DNA of 29,032 bases. Origin: UMGS946 sp048421225 (GTDB lineage Bacteria > Bacillota > Clostridia > Christensenellales > CAG-138). The position numbers were made by a program, and so were the translations under genes. Shown here one piece after another: positions 13,667 through 20,940 of this stretch. Each line of letters starts with the position of its first letter. The stretch's first letter is position 1. The stretch spans positions 1 through 29,032 of the forward strand of contig DBFNRV010000145.1 in NCBI GenBank assembly GCA_048421225.1. Reading direction: 5' to 3'. The notes below the pieces were generated by a model that worked only from the letters and a program-made list of their open reading frames with translations, searched no databases and was not told where the DNA came from.

Positions 13667-15838
13667 ATGGCAATTAAGATTGCGCTGGCGGGCAATCCAA
13701 ACTGCGGTAAAACCACAATGTTTAATGACCTGACCGGCAGCAACCAATATGTTGGAAATTGGCCCGGAGTAACGGTTGGAAAAAAAGAGGGCCGGCTTAA
13801 GGGAAACAGGGACGTAATAATTCAGGATCTGCCCGGCACATACTCGCTTTCGCCCTATACGCTGGAAGAGGTGGTATCTAGGAATTATTTGATTAATGAA
13901 AAGCCGGATGCGATTTTGAACATAGTGGATGGTACAAACCTGGAGCGAAACCTGTATCTTACAACCCAGCTTATGGAAATAGGGCTTCCGATGGTAATTG
14001 CCCTTAACATGATCGATGTAGTGCGAAAGAATGGCGATCAGATAGACGTTAAGAAGCTGTCCGAGGCCCTGGGCTGCCCCATAGTAGAAACATCCGCGTT
14101 AAAGGGAGAAGGCTCTAAGGCTGCCGCTGAACACGCTGCGCATATAGCCATAAACGGTAAGGTTCAGGAGCACCCGCATGTGTTCGGAGGTACGGTTGAA
14201 CACGCCTTGGCCCACATTGAAGAATCCATCGAAGGAAAGGTGGCTCCAGAGCATCTGCGCTGGTATGCTGTAAAGCTGTTTGAACGGGACGACAAGGTAT
14301 TGGCCCAGCTTGGCCTTGATAAGGGTTTAATGGACCACATTGAAAAGCATATTAGGGAATGCGAAAATGAGCTGGACGACGATGCGGAAAGCATTATAAC
14401 AAACGAACGCTACGCATATATCAGCAAGCTGATGACAATATGCATCAAAAAGAAGCGGCAGAGGGGCAGCCTTACTATCTCGGACAAGATAGACAGGATT
14501 GTCACCAACCGCTGGCTTGCCCTGCCCATATTTGTGGCCGTAATGTTCATTGTGTACTTTGTATCCGTTACCACCGTAGGCGATATTGTAACCAACTTTA
14601 CTAACGACACGCTATTCGCGGAATGGATTTGCGAACCGCTTGCCGACTGGCTTGCGGCGATTGGTACCGCCGACTGGCTTACAGGGCTTGTTGTTGACGG
14701 AATAGTCGGGGGCGTAGGCGCGGTGCTGGGTTTTGTGCCGCAGATGCTGATTCTCTTCCTGTTCCTGGCCGTTTTGGAGGATATAGGCTATATGGCCCGC
14801 GTTGCATTCATTATGGACCGTATATTCCGCAAATTCGGCCTTTCCGGCAAATCGTTTATCCCAATGCTCATAAGCTCCGGATGCGGCGTGCCAGGAATTA
14901 TGGCCTCCAGAACAATAGAAAATGACCGTGATCGTAAAATGACCATAATGACCACTACCTTCATCCCCTGCGGCGCTAAGATGCCTATCGTAGGTTTGAT
15001 TGCGGGCGCATTGTTCGGCGGCGCCTGGTGGGTAGCCCCCACGGCATATTTTATAGGAGTGGCGGCTGTAATCGTGTCGGGAATTATACTTAAAAAAACA
15101 AAGATGTTTGCGGGCGATCCCGCTCCTTTCGTAATGGAGCTGCCTGCATACCATGCGCCAACCATTGTAAATGTGCTTAGAAGCATGTGGGAGCGCGGCT
15201 GGAGCTTTATAAAACGCGCGGGAACCGTAATCCTCGCCGCCAGCATTTTGATCTGGTTCCTTAAATCCTTCGGCGTAGTGGACGGGACGTTCCAAATGGT
15301 TGATGATATGAACCTTTCCATTTTGGCAGTGCTTGGCAACCTTATAGCTCCGATATTCTCCCCTTTGGGTTTTGGCACATGGCAGTCAAGCGTAGCCACG
15401 GTAATGGGTTTGGTTGCAAAGGAAGAGGTCGTTGGCGTATTCGGCGTGCTGTACGGCGTAGCTGGCGATGCGCTTGAGATGGTGGAAATCGGAGCTTTTG
15501 AAGGGCTTTCCGCCATTGCCTCCCACTTTACAACCCTGTCTGCTTTCTCGTTCCTGATCTTCAATCTGCTATGCGCGCCGTGCTTTGCCGCCATGGGAGC
15601 GATAAAGCGGGAAATGAACTCGGCCAAGTGGACCTGGTTCGCGATTGGATATCAATGTGTATTTGCCTATGTGATATCGCTGATAGTATATCAGGTGGGC
15701 GCCCTGTGCATGGGCGGTGCGTTCGGCGTTTGGTCGGCTATTGCGCTGATATTGGCGGCCGTACTCATATATCTAATGTTCCGTCCATACCGTGAATCGC
15801 AGACGCTGGACTCAAAGGGGGTAAAGCTATCCGCATAG
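13667..15838 (+). CDS. feoB: Ferrous iron transport protein B
   Basis: The 723-residue inner-membrane Fe2+ transporter. The N-terminal G domain shows G1 GNPNCGKT (9-16), G2 around NWPGVTVGKKEG, G3 DLPGTYSLSP, G4 NMID and G5 SALKG. A GTPase-linked helical spacer follows to about residue 260. The membrane domain carries two Gate segments (FVPQMLILFLFLAVLEDIGY and the later LGFGTWQSSVATVMGLVAKE) and the conserved SGCGVPGIMASR and FIPCGAKMPI cysteine motifs. Length is within the family range. GGAGG lies 9 nt before the ATG. Neighbours are feoA, feoA upstream and a FeoB-associated Cys-rich gene downstream. An operator-like box lies 33 bp upstream. Confidence 0.98.
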   Translation: MAIKIALAGNPNCGKTTMFNDLTGSNQYVGNWPGVTVGKKEGRLKGNRDVIIQDLPGTYSLSPYTLEEVVSRNYLINEKPDAILNIVDGTNLERNLYLTTQLMEIGLPMVIALNMIDVVRKNGDQIDVKKLSEALGCPIVETSALKGEGSKAAAEHAAHIAINGKVQEHPHVFGGTVEHALAHIEESIEGKVAPEHLRWYAVKLFERDDKVLAQLGLDKGLMDHIEKHIRECENELDDDAESIITNERYAYISKLMTICIKKKRQRGSLTISDKIDRIVTNRWLALPIFVAVMFIVYFVSVTTVGDIVTNFTNDTLFAEWICEPLADWLAAIGTADWLTGLVVDGIVGGVGAVLGFVPQMLILFLFLAVLEDIGYMARVAFIMDRIFRKFGLSGKSFIPMLISSGCGVPGIMASRTIENDRDRKMTIMTTTFIPCGAKMPIVGLIAGALFGGAWWVAPTAYFIGVAAVIVSGIILKKTKMFAGDPAPFVMELPAYHAPTIVNVLRSMWERGWSFIKRAGTVILAASILIWFLKSFGVVDGTFQMVDDMNLSILAVLGNLIAPIFSPLGFGTWQSSVATVMGLVAKEEVVGVFGVLYGVAGDALEMVEIGAFEGLSAIASHFTTLSAFSFLIFNLLCAPCFAAMGAIKREMNSAKWTWFAIGYQCVFAYVISLIVYQVGALCMGGAFGVWSAIALILAAVLIYLMFRPYRESQTLDSKGVKLSA

Positions 15839-15881
15839 TTATCATTAGAACATATGCTTTTATTGAAAGGGGCTAAGCAAA

Positions 15882-16058
15882 ATGCTGGCATTTTTTCAGG
15901 AAAACCTGGCAACGATTCTTGTCGGCGTCGCCGTACTTTCTATCCTGGTTCTGGTGTTTTTGTACATGTATCGGCAAAGAAAAAAGGTACGCCGCTTTGG
16001 GGGATGCGGAGGCAGCTGCTGCGGCTGTCCCCATTCCAGCAGCTGCCACAGCAGATAA
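15882..16058 (+). CDS. FeoB-associated Cys-rich membrane protein
   Basis: A 58-residue protein starting at the ATG 43 bp after feoB, behind GAAAGGGG. One membrane helix (about 8-29, LATILVGVAVLSILVLVFLY) is followed by a basic stretch RQRKKVRR and a tail GGCGGSCCGCPHSSSCHSR, with five Cys and two His in the last 17 residues. This matches the small FeoB-associated Cys-rich family, whose members follow feoB in many Clostridia. A role in binding or passing Fe2+ at the membrane face of FeoB is plausible but unproven. A stem AAGGGGGA/TCCCCCTT (16067-16092) without a T-run follows. Confidence 0.88.
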   Translation: MLAFFQENLATILVGVAVLSILVLVFLYMYRQRKKVRRFGGCGGSCCGCPHSSSCHSR

Positions 16059-16290
16059 ATAGGTGCAAGGGGGATGGTCTCCCCTCCCCCTTATATATGT
16101 CGCTTTGAGTTTATATAAAAGGGTATTGAAGCTTTTAACGTTACTGTCGGCTTAAGGTAAATCCGAAATGTCGGTAAACTCCTATCGCTAACTAATAAGT
16201 CGAATGGCTTGGGGCGACCTTATATGCAAACGCGATATACGCCGAAAGAGCGAAACAAAATTCCGGCCATTTAACAAGGGGGTAGTATGG

Positions 16291-16671
16291 GTGGCAACGG
16301 GTATAATCATTGCGGTAATCTTGGTTATATGCATTTTTGGCATAAAAAGCTATTTTAAACGACTAGCTAGCGGCTGCTGTGGCGCAGGTGGGGACGTACC
16401 TATAAAGAAGGTAAAGGTTGCCGACAATAACAAGCTGCATTATGACCGCTGTGTGCTTCTTGAAGTTGATGGCATGGTATGCGCTAACTGCGCGCGCAGA
16501 ACTGAAAATGCTCTTAACAGCCTAGATGGCGTATGGGCCACAGTCAATTTAGAGGGAAAAAAGGTCATGGTCCGTTTGAAACGCGACTATCCTTATGATG
16601 AGCTTATAAGGGCCGTCCAAGGCGCGGGCTATACGGTAATGTCAATTAAGGATTATTCGACGCCGCTATAG
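16291..16671 (+). CDS. Membrane-anchored heavy-metal-associated (HMA) domain protein
   Basis: A 126-residue protein from the GTG at 16291, which has AAGGGGGT seven bases upstream. It holds an N-terminal membrane helix (about 4-19), a short Cys-Cys segment SGCCGAGGD (27-35) and a C-terminal HMA ferredoxin-like domain (about 53-120). The metal motif is GMVCANC, with Cys64 and Cys67. HMA domains bind soft or transition metals through the CxxC pair. An in-frame ATG at 16204 would add 29 basic residues before the helix but has no ribosome site. It lies between the FeoB-associated gene and the DUF2325 gene, so a metal-handling role linked to Feo is likely. Which metal it binds is not known. Confidence 0.85.
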   Translation: MATGIIIAVILVICIFGIKSYFKRLASGCCGAGGDVPIKKVKVADNNKLHYDRCVLLEVDGMVCANCARRTENALNSLDGVWATVNLEGKKVMVRLKRDYPYDELIRAVQGAGYTVMSIKDYSTPL

Positions 16672-16679
16672 AAAAAGCT

Positions 16680-16695
16680 CTTAGCCTTAATTAAC
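16680..16695 (+). promoter_or_regulatory. DtxR-type operator, box 4 (DUF2325 gene)
   Basis: CTTAGCCTTAATTAAC differs from box 3 (GTTAGTCTTAATTAAC) at two of 16 positions. It begins 8 bp after the HMA-gene stop and 131 bp before the DUF2325 gene. Confidence 0.55.
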
Positions 16696-16712
16696 CTTAA
16701 AATTGTTTCAGT

Positions 16713-16748
16713 GGCTTTACTTTAACATAGTGTAACGCTGTAAAAGCC
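16713..16748 (+). terminator. Hairpin, possible terminator, between the HMA and DUF2325 genes
   Basis: GGCTTTAC (16713-16720) pairs with GTAAAAGCC (16740-16748), with a one-base bulge, and is followed by the T-rich TTGTATTTATT. The loop is long (about 19 nt) and may fold further. Confidence 0.45.
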
Positions 16749-16826
16749 TTGTATTTATTATGAGGTATATTAATCGGCCGACCCGCGATTCAAGAGGCGT
16801 TCGTATATAAAGACCGGAGGAAACAT

Positions 16827-17123
16827 ATGCGTGTGGTAATTATTGGCGGAAATGAATGCATGAACTGTTTATATAAGGATATATGCTCCAGCTACGGGTG
16901 CAAAGCCAAGGTGTTTACCAAGATGCGCGACGGAATGAAAAACCAGATTGGCAATCCGGATTTAATAATCCTGTTTACCAATACCGTATCGCATAAAATG
17001 GTGCAATTCGCGCTTTCTGAGGCTAAGCGTTACAACACGCCTGTAGCCCGCTGTCACAGCAGCAGCGCTTCGGCACTGCGCGGAATACTGAATAATCATC
17101 TTCAGGAGGCCGCTAATGCTTAG
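16827..17123 (+). CDS. DUF2325 family protein
   Basis: A 98-residue soluble protein. The N-terminal Rossmann-like strand MRVVIIGGNECMNCLYKDIC is followed by SSYGCKAKVFTKM, and the C-terminal half has PDLIILFTNTVSHKMVQFAL and ARCHSSSASALRGIL. All of these are family hallmarks. Cysteines 11, 14, 20 and 25 form a CxxC-x5-C-x4-C cluster that could hold a metal. GGAGG lies 7 nt before the ATG. Members are often found next to feoB in Clostridia. No function is established as far as I know. The operator-like box 4 upstream fits iron control. Confidence 0.87.
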   Translation: MRVVIIGGNECMNCLYKDICSSYGCKAKVFTKMRDGMKNQIGNPDLIILFTNTVSHKMVQFALSEAKRYNTPVARCHSSSASALRGILNNHLQEAANA

Positions 17124-17190
17124 CAGTCGAGACTAATTCTTCATATGCTGATTCTTGTGTCCCTAGGTAACCATAAGATTAGTCATTTCA

Positions 17191-17458
17191 TTATAAATAA
17201 TGCCTTCCCGTCAAGGTGAAATGTGTTTCTCTATACTGCATAAGTTCTTTATGTATGGCTTTGGTTTAAAGCAATAATTATTCCGTCATGTACAGAACGT
17301 TGAAACAATGATTGTCCATTTACAGTGCTATAGCAATAGATTTCATAAAATTTATCAAGCTGAAGTATGCTGGTATACCCTGCCCGTTTAAAACAAAAGG
17401 TTTTTCTCCATTCTGTGGCTACATATTCGTAGGTATAGGCATTACTAAAACACAGCTG
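17191..17458 (-). pseudogene. Decayed gene remnant, 5'-truncated with one frameshift
   Basis: This otherwise empty 354-bp gap holds protein-like reading on the minus strand. From 17458 one frame runs 69 codons, including NAYTYEYVATEWRKTFCF, KRAGYTSILQLDKFYEIYCY and SLFQRSVHDGIIIAL, then hits a stop at 17249. The neighbouring frame continues as TKAIHKELMQYRETHFTLTG and RHYL, with TAA at 17191. A one-base change in the TTTAAACC run near 17265 joins them; the span is 3n+1. No start codon precedes the first part, so the 5' end is lost. It lies 19 bp after the acetyltransferase in the same direction. The family is not recognised. A competing plus-strand frame (17312-17545) lacks a ribosome site. 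Confidence 0.5.
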
Positions 17459-17477
17459 TTACTTCGCCTATGCGCCG

Positions 17478-18110
17478 CTACTTATACTTTGCTATCCACT
17501 GTTGCTTTGATTTTTGATAAAACCGGTGGTTTAAACGAAAAGTAAGGCCGTCATATTTCTGGCCTCTAACCATTCTTAAATCCGGTTTTCTGTAGAATTC
17601 TTCAAATCCAAGCTTTTTCGCCAAGCCTATCATTCGCTCATTACCTGACCAGGTCTGAGTGTATATATCTGTTTCGCCGCCGCTAATCAGATAGTCAATG
17701 AATAAACACATTGCATTATATGCATAACCCTTCCCTCGCGCGCCTCTTTGTGGTATGTCAATTCCTATTGCGCATCTATCTCCAACTGAAGAAAAATTGC
17801 AATCGTCATCAATCCGGTAGGAACCGCACCACCCGATATATTCATCATTATTTTCGCCCTTAATACAGATTTGAAATGCTGTCCGCTTTTCATCATCAGC
17901 CATTGAAACATACTTTTGTACCCATGTATGCATCTTTGCTATATAATCATTAAGCTCCCGCTTCTTTTGCTCATCGAATAAATTTTCATATTCCCAGGGC
18001 GCGTCCCAAAGCTGCCACTCCGTTTCAGCAGTTTCCCAATAAATTCGTTTTTCAATATCGCTTTCCATAAAGTCACGTAAAATAACTCTTTCATCGCCAA
18101 TCTGTATCAC
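17478..18110 (-). CDS. GNAT-family N-acetyltransferase (RimJ/RimL-like)
   Basis: A 210-residue cytoplasmic acetyltransferase using acetyl-CoA. The N-terminal strand ERVILRDFMESDIEK is typical of the RimJ/RimL group. Motif A, with the acetyl-CoA pyrophosphate loop, is RGARGKGYAYNAM (about 122-134). The motif-B region is NERMIGLAKKLGFEEFYRK. The substrate may be a protein N terminus, a small amine or an antibiotic; it cannot be told. The GTG at 18110 is preferred because AGGAG lies 8 nt upstream; a TTG two codons earlier is only 2 nt from that site. It is transcribed against its neighbours and splits the iron genes from the DtxR-type regulator, which suggests an insertion into the locus. Confidence 0.86.
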   Translation of the reverse strand: MIQIGDERVILRDFMESDIEKRIYWETAETEWQLWDAPWEYENLFDEQKKRELNDYIAKMHTWVQKYVSMADDEKRTAFQICIKGENNDEYIGWCGSYRIDDDCNFSSVGDRCAIGIDIPQRGARGKGYAYNAMCLFIDYLISGGETDIYTQTWSGNERMIGLAKKLGFEEFYRKPDLRMVRGQKYDGLTFRLNHRFYQKSKQQWIAKYK

Positions 18111-18148
18111 AATCAATTCTCCTGCAAAATACTTGTATCAATAAGCCG

Positions 18149-18177
18149 ATTATACTGCAACTTATGACATTAGTCCA
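18149..18177 (-). promoter_or_regulatory. Promoter of the acetyltransferase gene
   Basis: Read on the minus strand: TGGACT (18177-18172), 17-bp spacer, perfect TATAAT (18154-18149), about 39 bp before the GTG. Confidence 0.65.
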
Positions 18178-18214
18178 CATTATCTTATATGTTTTACACT
18201 GGGGCGGAGATATA

Positions 18215-18265
18215 GTGCCGTCGGTTCCGGTCAAAACGCTTGCGCCGGCTCCGCCGATAGGCTAA
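18215..18265 (+). other. Possible 16-codon proline-rich leader ORF upstream of the DtxR gene
   Basis: GTG at 18215, five bases after GGCGGAGA, opens MPSVPVKTLAPAPPIG and ends with TAA. Five of 16 residues are Pro, and the stretch is GC-rich within AT-rich surroundings. It lies 100 bp before the regulator gene. It could be a leader peptide or chance; there is no homology evidence. Confidence 0.2.
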
Positions 18266-18365
18266 AATGATCTAAGCGCATAATCCTCATTATAGGACAT
18301 CCGGATACTATGCAAACTATTTTTACAGGCCATACTGGTGTGAAACTAAACAAACGGAGGAAATC

Positions 18366-18734
18366 ATGAAGGTTCAGGAAAGCGCGGAAAACTATCTGGA
18401 GGCCATATTGATGCTCACTCAACAACGCGGCCAGGTTAGGTCGGTTGACATTGCTGGCCATATGGGGTTTTCAAAGCCCAGCGTCAGCGTAGCCATGAAA
18501 CGGCTGAGGGAGGAAGGCTACATAAGCGTGGACGGCGACGGATACCTCTCCCTGTTGGAGCCCGGCAGGCAAATAGCTGAAAAAATATACGAGAGACATT
18601 GCATAATCGCTCAAATATTGATGTCCCTCGGGGTTGATGAGGAAACCGCTTTTTCCGATTCATGCAAGATTGAGCACGTCATCAGCGAAAAGAGCTTTTC
18701 TATGATGAAAGCCCATTTTGATTTGAGCAGATAA
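18366..18734 (+). CDS. DtxR-family metal-dependent transcriptional regulator (iron-type)
   Basis: A 122-residue repressor with an N-terminal winged helix (about 1-65, SAENYLEAILMLTQQ, RSVDIAGHMGFSKPSVSVAMKRLREEGYI) and a dimerisation/metal domain (66-122). It lacks the C-terminal SH3 domain, like MntR-length members. Candidate metal ligands are Glu12, His78 and the cluster Cys100-Lys-Ile-Glu103-His104. That Cys-x-x-Glu-His pattern matches the DtxR/IdeR iron sensors, whereas MntR has Glu at the Cys position, so Fe2+ sensing is favoured. GGAGG lies 6 nt before the ATG. It is the likely regulator of the four TTAG...TAAC boxes in the feo region; this link is inferred from proximity and site type. 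Confidence 0.9.
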   Translation: MKVQESAENYLEAILMLTQQRGQVRSVDIAGHMGFSKPSVSVAMKRLREEGYISVDGDGYLSLLEPGRQIAEKIYERHCIIAQILMSLGVDEETAFSDSCKIEHVISEKSFSMMKAHFDLSR

Positions 18735-18867
18735 TCGGGATCCCAAAATTAAGCCTATATAGGACTGACGCTGTTATATGTTCCCCCATATATCTATAAT
18801 CCTTTGCCCCCAGGTTCTTCAGCCTTAATTTATTATGCTACATAGCACCACTGGCGAAGACATGCGC

Positions 18868-19527
18868 TCATTCTATCTTTCCATCGGACATTTTAAGCAC
18901 CACATCGGCTTCGTTTGCAATCTCCATGTCGTGGGTGACAACTATTACGCAATAATCCCCCTCATGGGCAAGGCGCTTTAGTATGCTTATTATATTTCTT
19001 CCATTCTCGGTATCAAGGTTTCCGGTTGGCTCGTCGGCGAGTATAACGTCGGCATGGGACGCGAGCGCCCTGGCTATCGCAACACGCTGCTGCTCCCCGC
19101 CGGACAGCATTGAAGGATACCGCTTGAAGTGTTCCTCGCTTAGTCCGACCTCTTTGATCTTTTCTGCTGCTATGGCCATAGCCTCCTGGTCCGTCGCCTT
19201 TTTAAGCTGGAGAGGGTACATTACGTTTTCAATGGCAGTTAACAGAGGGAAAAGATTATACCCCTGATATATAACGGCAACATTGTCGCGACGGTACTTA
19301 TCCCTGTCAATGTCGGAAGTCTTTTTTCCCTCATAGCTGACATCTCCCCCTGTTGGAAGATCAAGCCCGGCAAGCACCGACAAAAGGGTGGTCTTTCCGC
19401 TGCCCGACTTGCCAACTATTGCATATAGCGTGCCATGCTCAAACCCATAGTTAACCCCATTCACGGCATATACGGTCTGATATTTATTCCTATAGGCATA
19501 TGTTACATTGTTTAAGGAAAGCTTCAT
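18868..19527 (-). CDS. ABC transporter ATP-binding protein (LolD/MacB type)
   Basis: A 219-residue ATPase subunit. Walker A is GKSGSGKT (39-46), the Q-loop Gln is at 88, the signature LSGGEQQR at 141-148, Walker B VILADEP (161-167) with the DEPTGNLD extension typical of the LolD/MacB/FtsE-like group, and the H-loop His at 199 (THD). Such ATPases drive mechanotransmission permeases for lipoproteins, peptides or antibiotics. No permease lies beside it on either side in this window, so the partner must be elsewhere. AGGAGGAG lies before the ATG. Downstream it converges on the DtxR-type gene. Confidence 0.93.
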   Translation of the reverse strand: MKLSLNNVTYAYRNKYQTVYAVNGVNYGFEHGTLYAIVGKSGSGKTTLLSVLAGLDLPTGGDVSYEGKKTSDIDRDKYRRDNVAVIYQGYNLFPLLTAIENVMYPLQLKKATDQEAMAIAAEKIKEVGLSEEHFKRYPSMLSGGEQQRVAIARALASHADVILADEPTGNLDTENGRNIISILKRLAHEGDYCVIVVTHDMEIANEADVVLKMSDGKIE

Positions 19528-19950
19528 GTCAATTCTCCTCCTGTATATACATAATTTTTTGTACTCGTATGGGAGTCCTTTTTAGCATATCTGCTAGAAG
19601 AGGGGGCCATCATATTAAAGTATGCTTTTATACAGCTTCAAATACTATGTATTAAAAAGGCAATGATTTTGGCTGTATTTCATTTTCCAGTCCTCCTAGT
19701 CAGTTATGGTGCATGCCGGTTTTTGATATTATAAAAACAATAATATGGTTTAATATTATGCCAGATCGATTGATCAGCTAATCTGAAATTATATTATAAT
19801 AATATCATTTTATTATAAATGACGCAATGGGTTTTATTGTCGAATGCAATGCAGGATCACTTAATATACAATGACGCCTGATCATCTTTATTTCAATTCG
19901 GCCAATGGTAGTGTATAATAACAACTATTAACAAAGGAGGAGGCCTTGGT
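19528..19950. other. AT-rich intergenic region, no gene supported
   Basis: These 423 bp lie between the divergent ABC ATPase and lgt genes. Six-frame reading gives only short, low-complexity frames. One minus-strand 12-codon frame (MKYSQNHCLFNT) behind AGGAGG near 19690 could be a leader peptide but is too short to support. A TATAAT at 19914-19919 may be the -10 of lgt, with a poor -35. Confidence 0.6.
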
Positions 19951-20919
19951 GTGAATAATGCGCAGTCACTTTTGTTTGCAGACGTACCTTCAACGGCCGT
20001 GGCGTTTACGCTGTTCGGCCATGATGTGAGATGGTATGGTATATTAATGGCTCTTGGCGTGATCATAGCGGTTATACTTGCGTTTCATGAGGTTAAGCGC
20101 AAGAAAATGAATCCGGACACGCCGTTTGACCTTTGCTTATTCGTCATACCCCTTGGGCTAATCGGCGCCCGTCTTTATTATGTGCTATTCAATTTGGATA
20201 TCTATCTTGCAGATCCTATATCAATACTTTACCTCTGGGAGGGAGGGCTGGCCATCTACGGAGCTGTTATAGGCGGCCTCGTCGGCCTTCTTATATATTC
20301 CAGAGTAAAAAAAGTGCGGTTTCTGAAAGTCGCCGATATCGTTGCTCCCGGGCTTGTCCTTGCCCAGGCTATCGGGCGCTGGGGCAATTTCTTTAATCAG
20401 GAGGCCTATGGCCCGCTCGTTACCAATGAAGCCCATATGTGGTTTCCTCTTGCCGTAAGGCTTGATTCCGGTGAAATACATTACGCAACATTTTTCTACG
20501 AGTTCGCTTGGTGTTTAATAATCTTTATTGTCCTGTGGTTCTTTATAAGAAAACGCCAGAAGCATGATGGAGACCTGCTGCTGTATTATACAATGTTGTA
20601 TGGCTTTGGACGAATGTTTATTGAAGGCTTAAGACAGGATAGCCTCTGGCTTATAGGAAACGCGGCCAACGGAGGAATACGGGTGTCTCAGATGCTCGCG
20701 TTTATACTGTTCGCCTCTACGCTTGCTTTTCTCATCATTCGAACTGTCAGGGAAAAAAGGGCCGGACGCCTTATGTGGCCCGCTCCCGAATTAAGTTTGG
20801 GCGGCAATACGGACGGCCAGTCCGCACAAGACAACAGCGTTGATGAAAAAACGGAGGAAAATAAAGAATCGCCTACGCCTAAAGACGATGCTGAAAATCC
20901 TCTGAATGGTGATGAATAA
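19951..20919 (+). CDS. lgt: Prolipoprotein diacylglyceryl transferase
   Basis: A polytopic membrane enzyme that transfers diacylglycerol from phosphatidylglycerol to the lipobox Cys of prolipoproteins, the step before LspA. The signature GRWGNFFNQEAYG is at 142-154, with DVRWYGILMALG near the N terminus and WEGGLAIYGAVIGG about 96-109. About seven hydrophobic segments are visible. Length is 322 residues against the usual 260-290, because of a polar acidic C-terminal tail (about 275-322) rich in Asp, Glu, Asn and Pro. The GTG at 19951 follows AAAGGAGGAGG. It is 21 bp upstream of the nicotinate phosphoribosyltransferase gene, with which it probably forms an operon. Confidence 0.96.
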   Translation: MNNAQSLLFADVPSTAVAFTLFGHDVRWYGILMALGVIIAVILAFHEVKRKKMNPDTPFDLCLFVIPLGLIGARLYYVLFNLDIYLADPISILYLWEGGLAIYGAVIGGLVGLLIYSRVKKVRFLKVADIVAPGLVLAQAIGRWGNFFNQEAYGPLVTNEAHMWFPLAVRLDSGEIHYATFFYEFAWCLIIFIVLWFFIRKRQKHDGDLLLYYTMLYGFGRMFIEGLRQDSLWLIGNAANGGIRVSQMLAFILFASTLAFLIIRTVREKRAGRLMWPAPELSLGGNTDGQSAQDNSVDEKTEENKESPTPKDDAENPLNGDE

Positions 20920-20940
20920 ATTACATTTTGGAGAGAACCA

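Noticed and set aside
14612..15627. Two long minus-strand reading frames (227 and 279 codons) opposite feoB
   Set aside because: They lie entirely antisense to the well-supported feoB, have no family motifs and arise from codon bias of the real gene.
17312..17545. Plus-strand 77-codon frame in the gap after the DUF2325 gene
   Set aside because: No ribosome site, overlaps the 3' end of the acetyltransferase, and the minus strand here carries a more protein-like remnant.
19570..19760. Short frames on both strands in the AT-rich gap between the ABC ATPase and lgt
   Set aside because: All are under 40 codons with low-complexity translations; only one has a ribosome site and it is 12 codons long.
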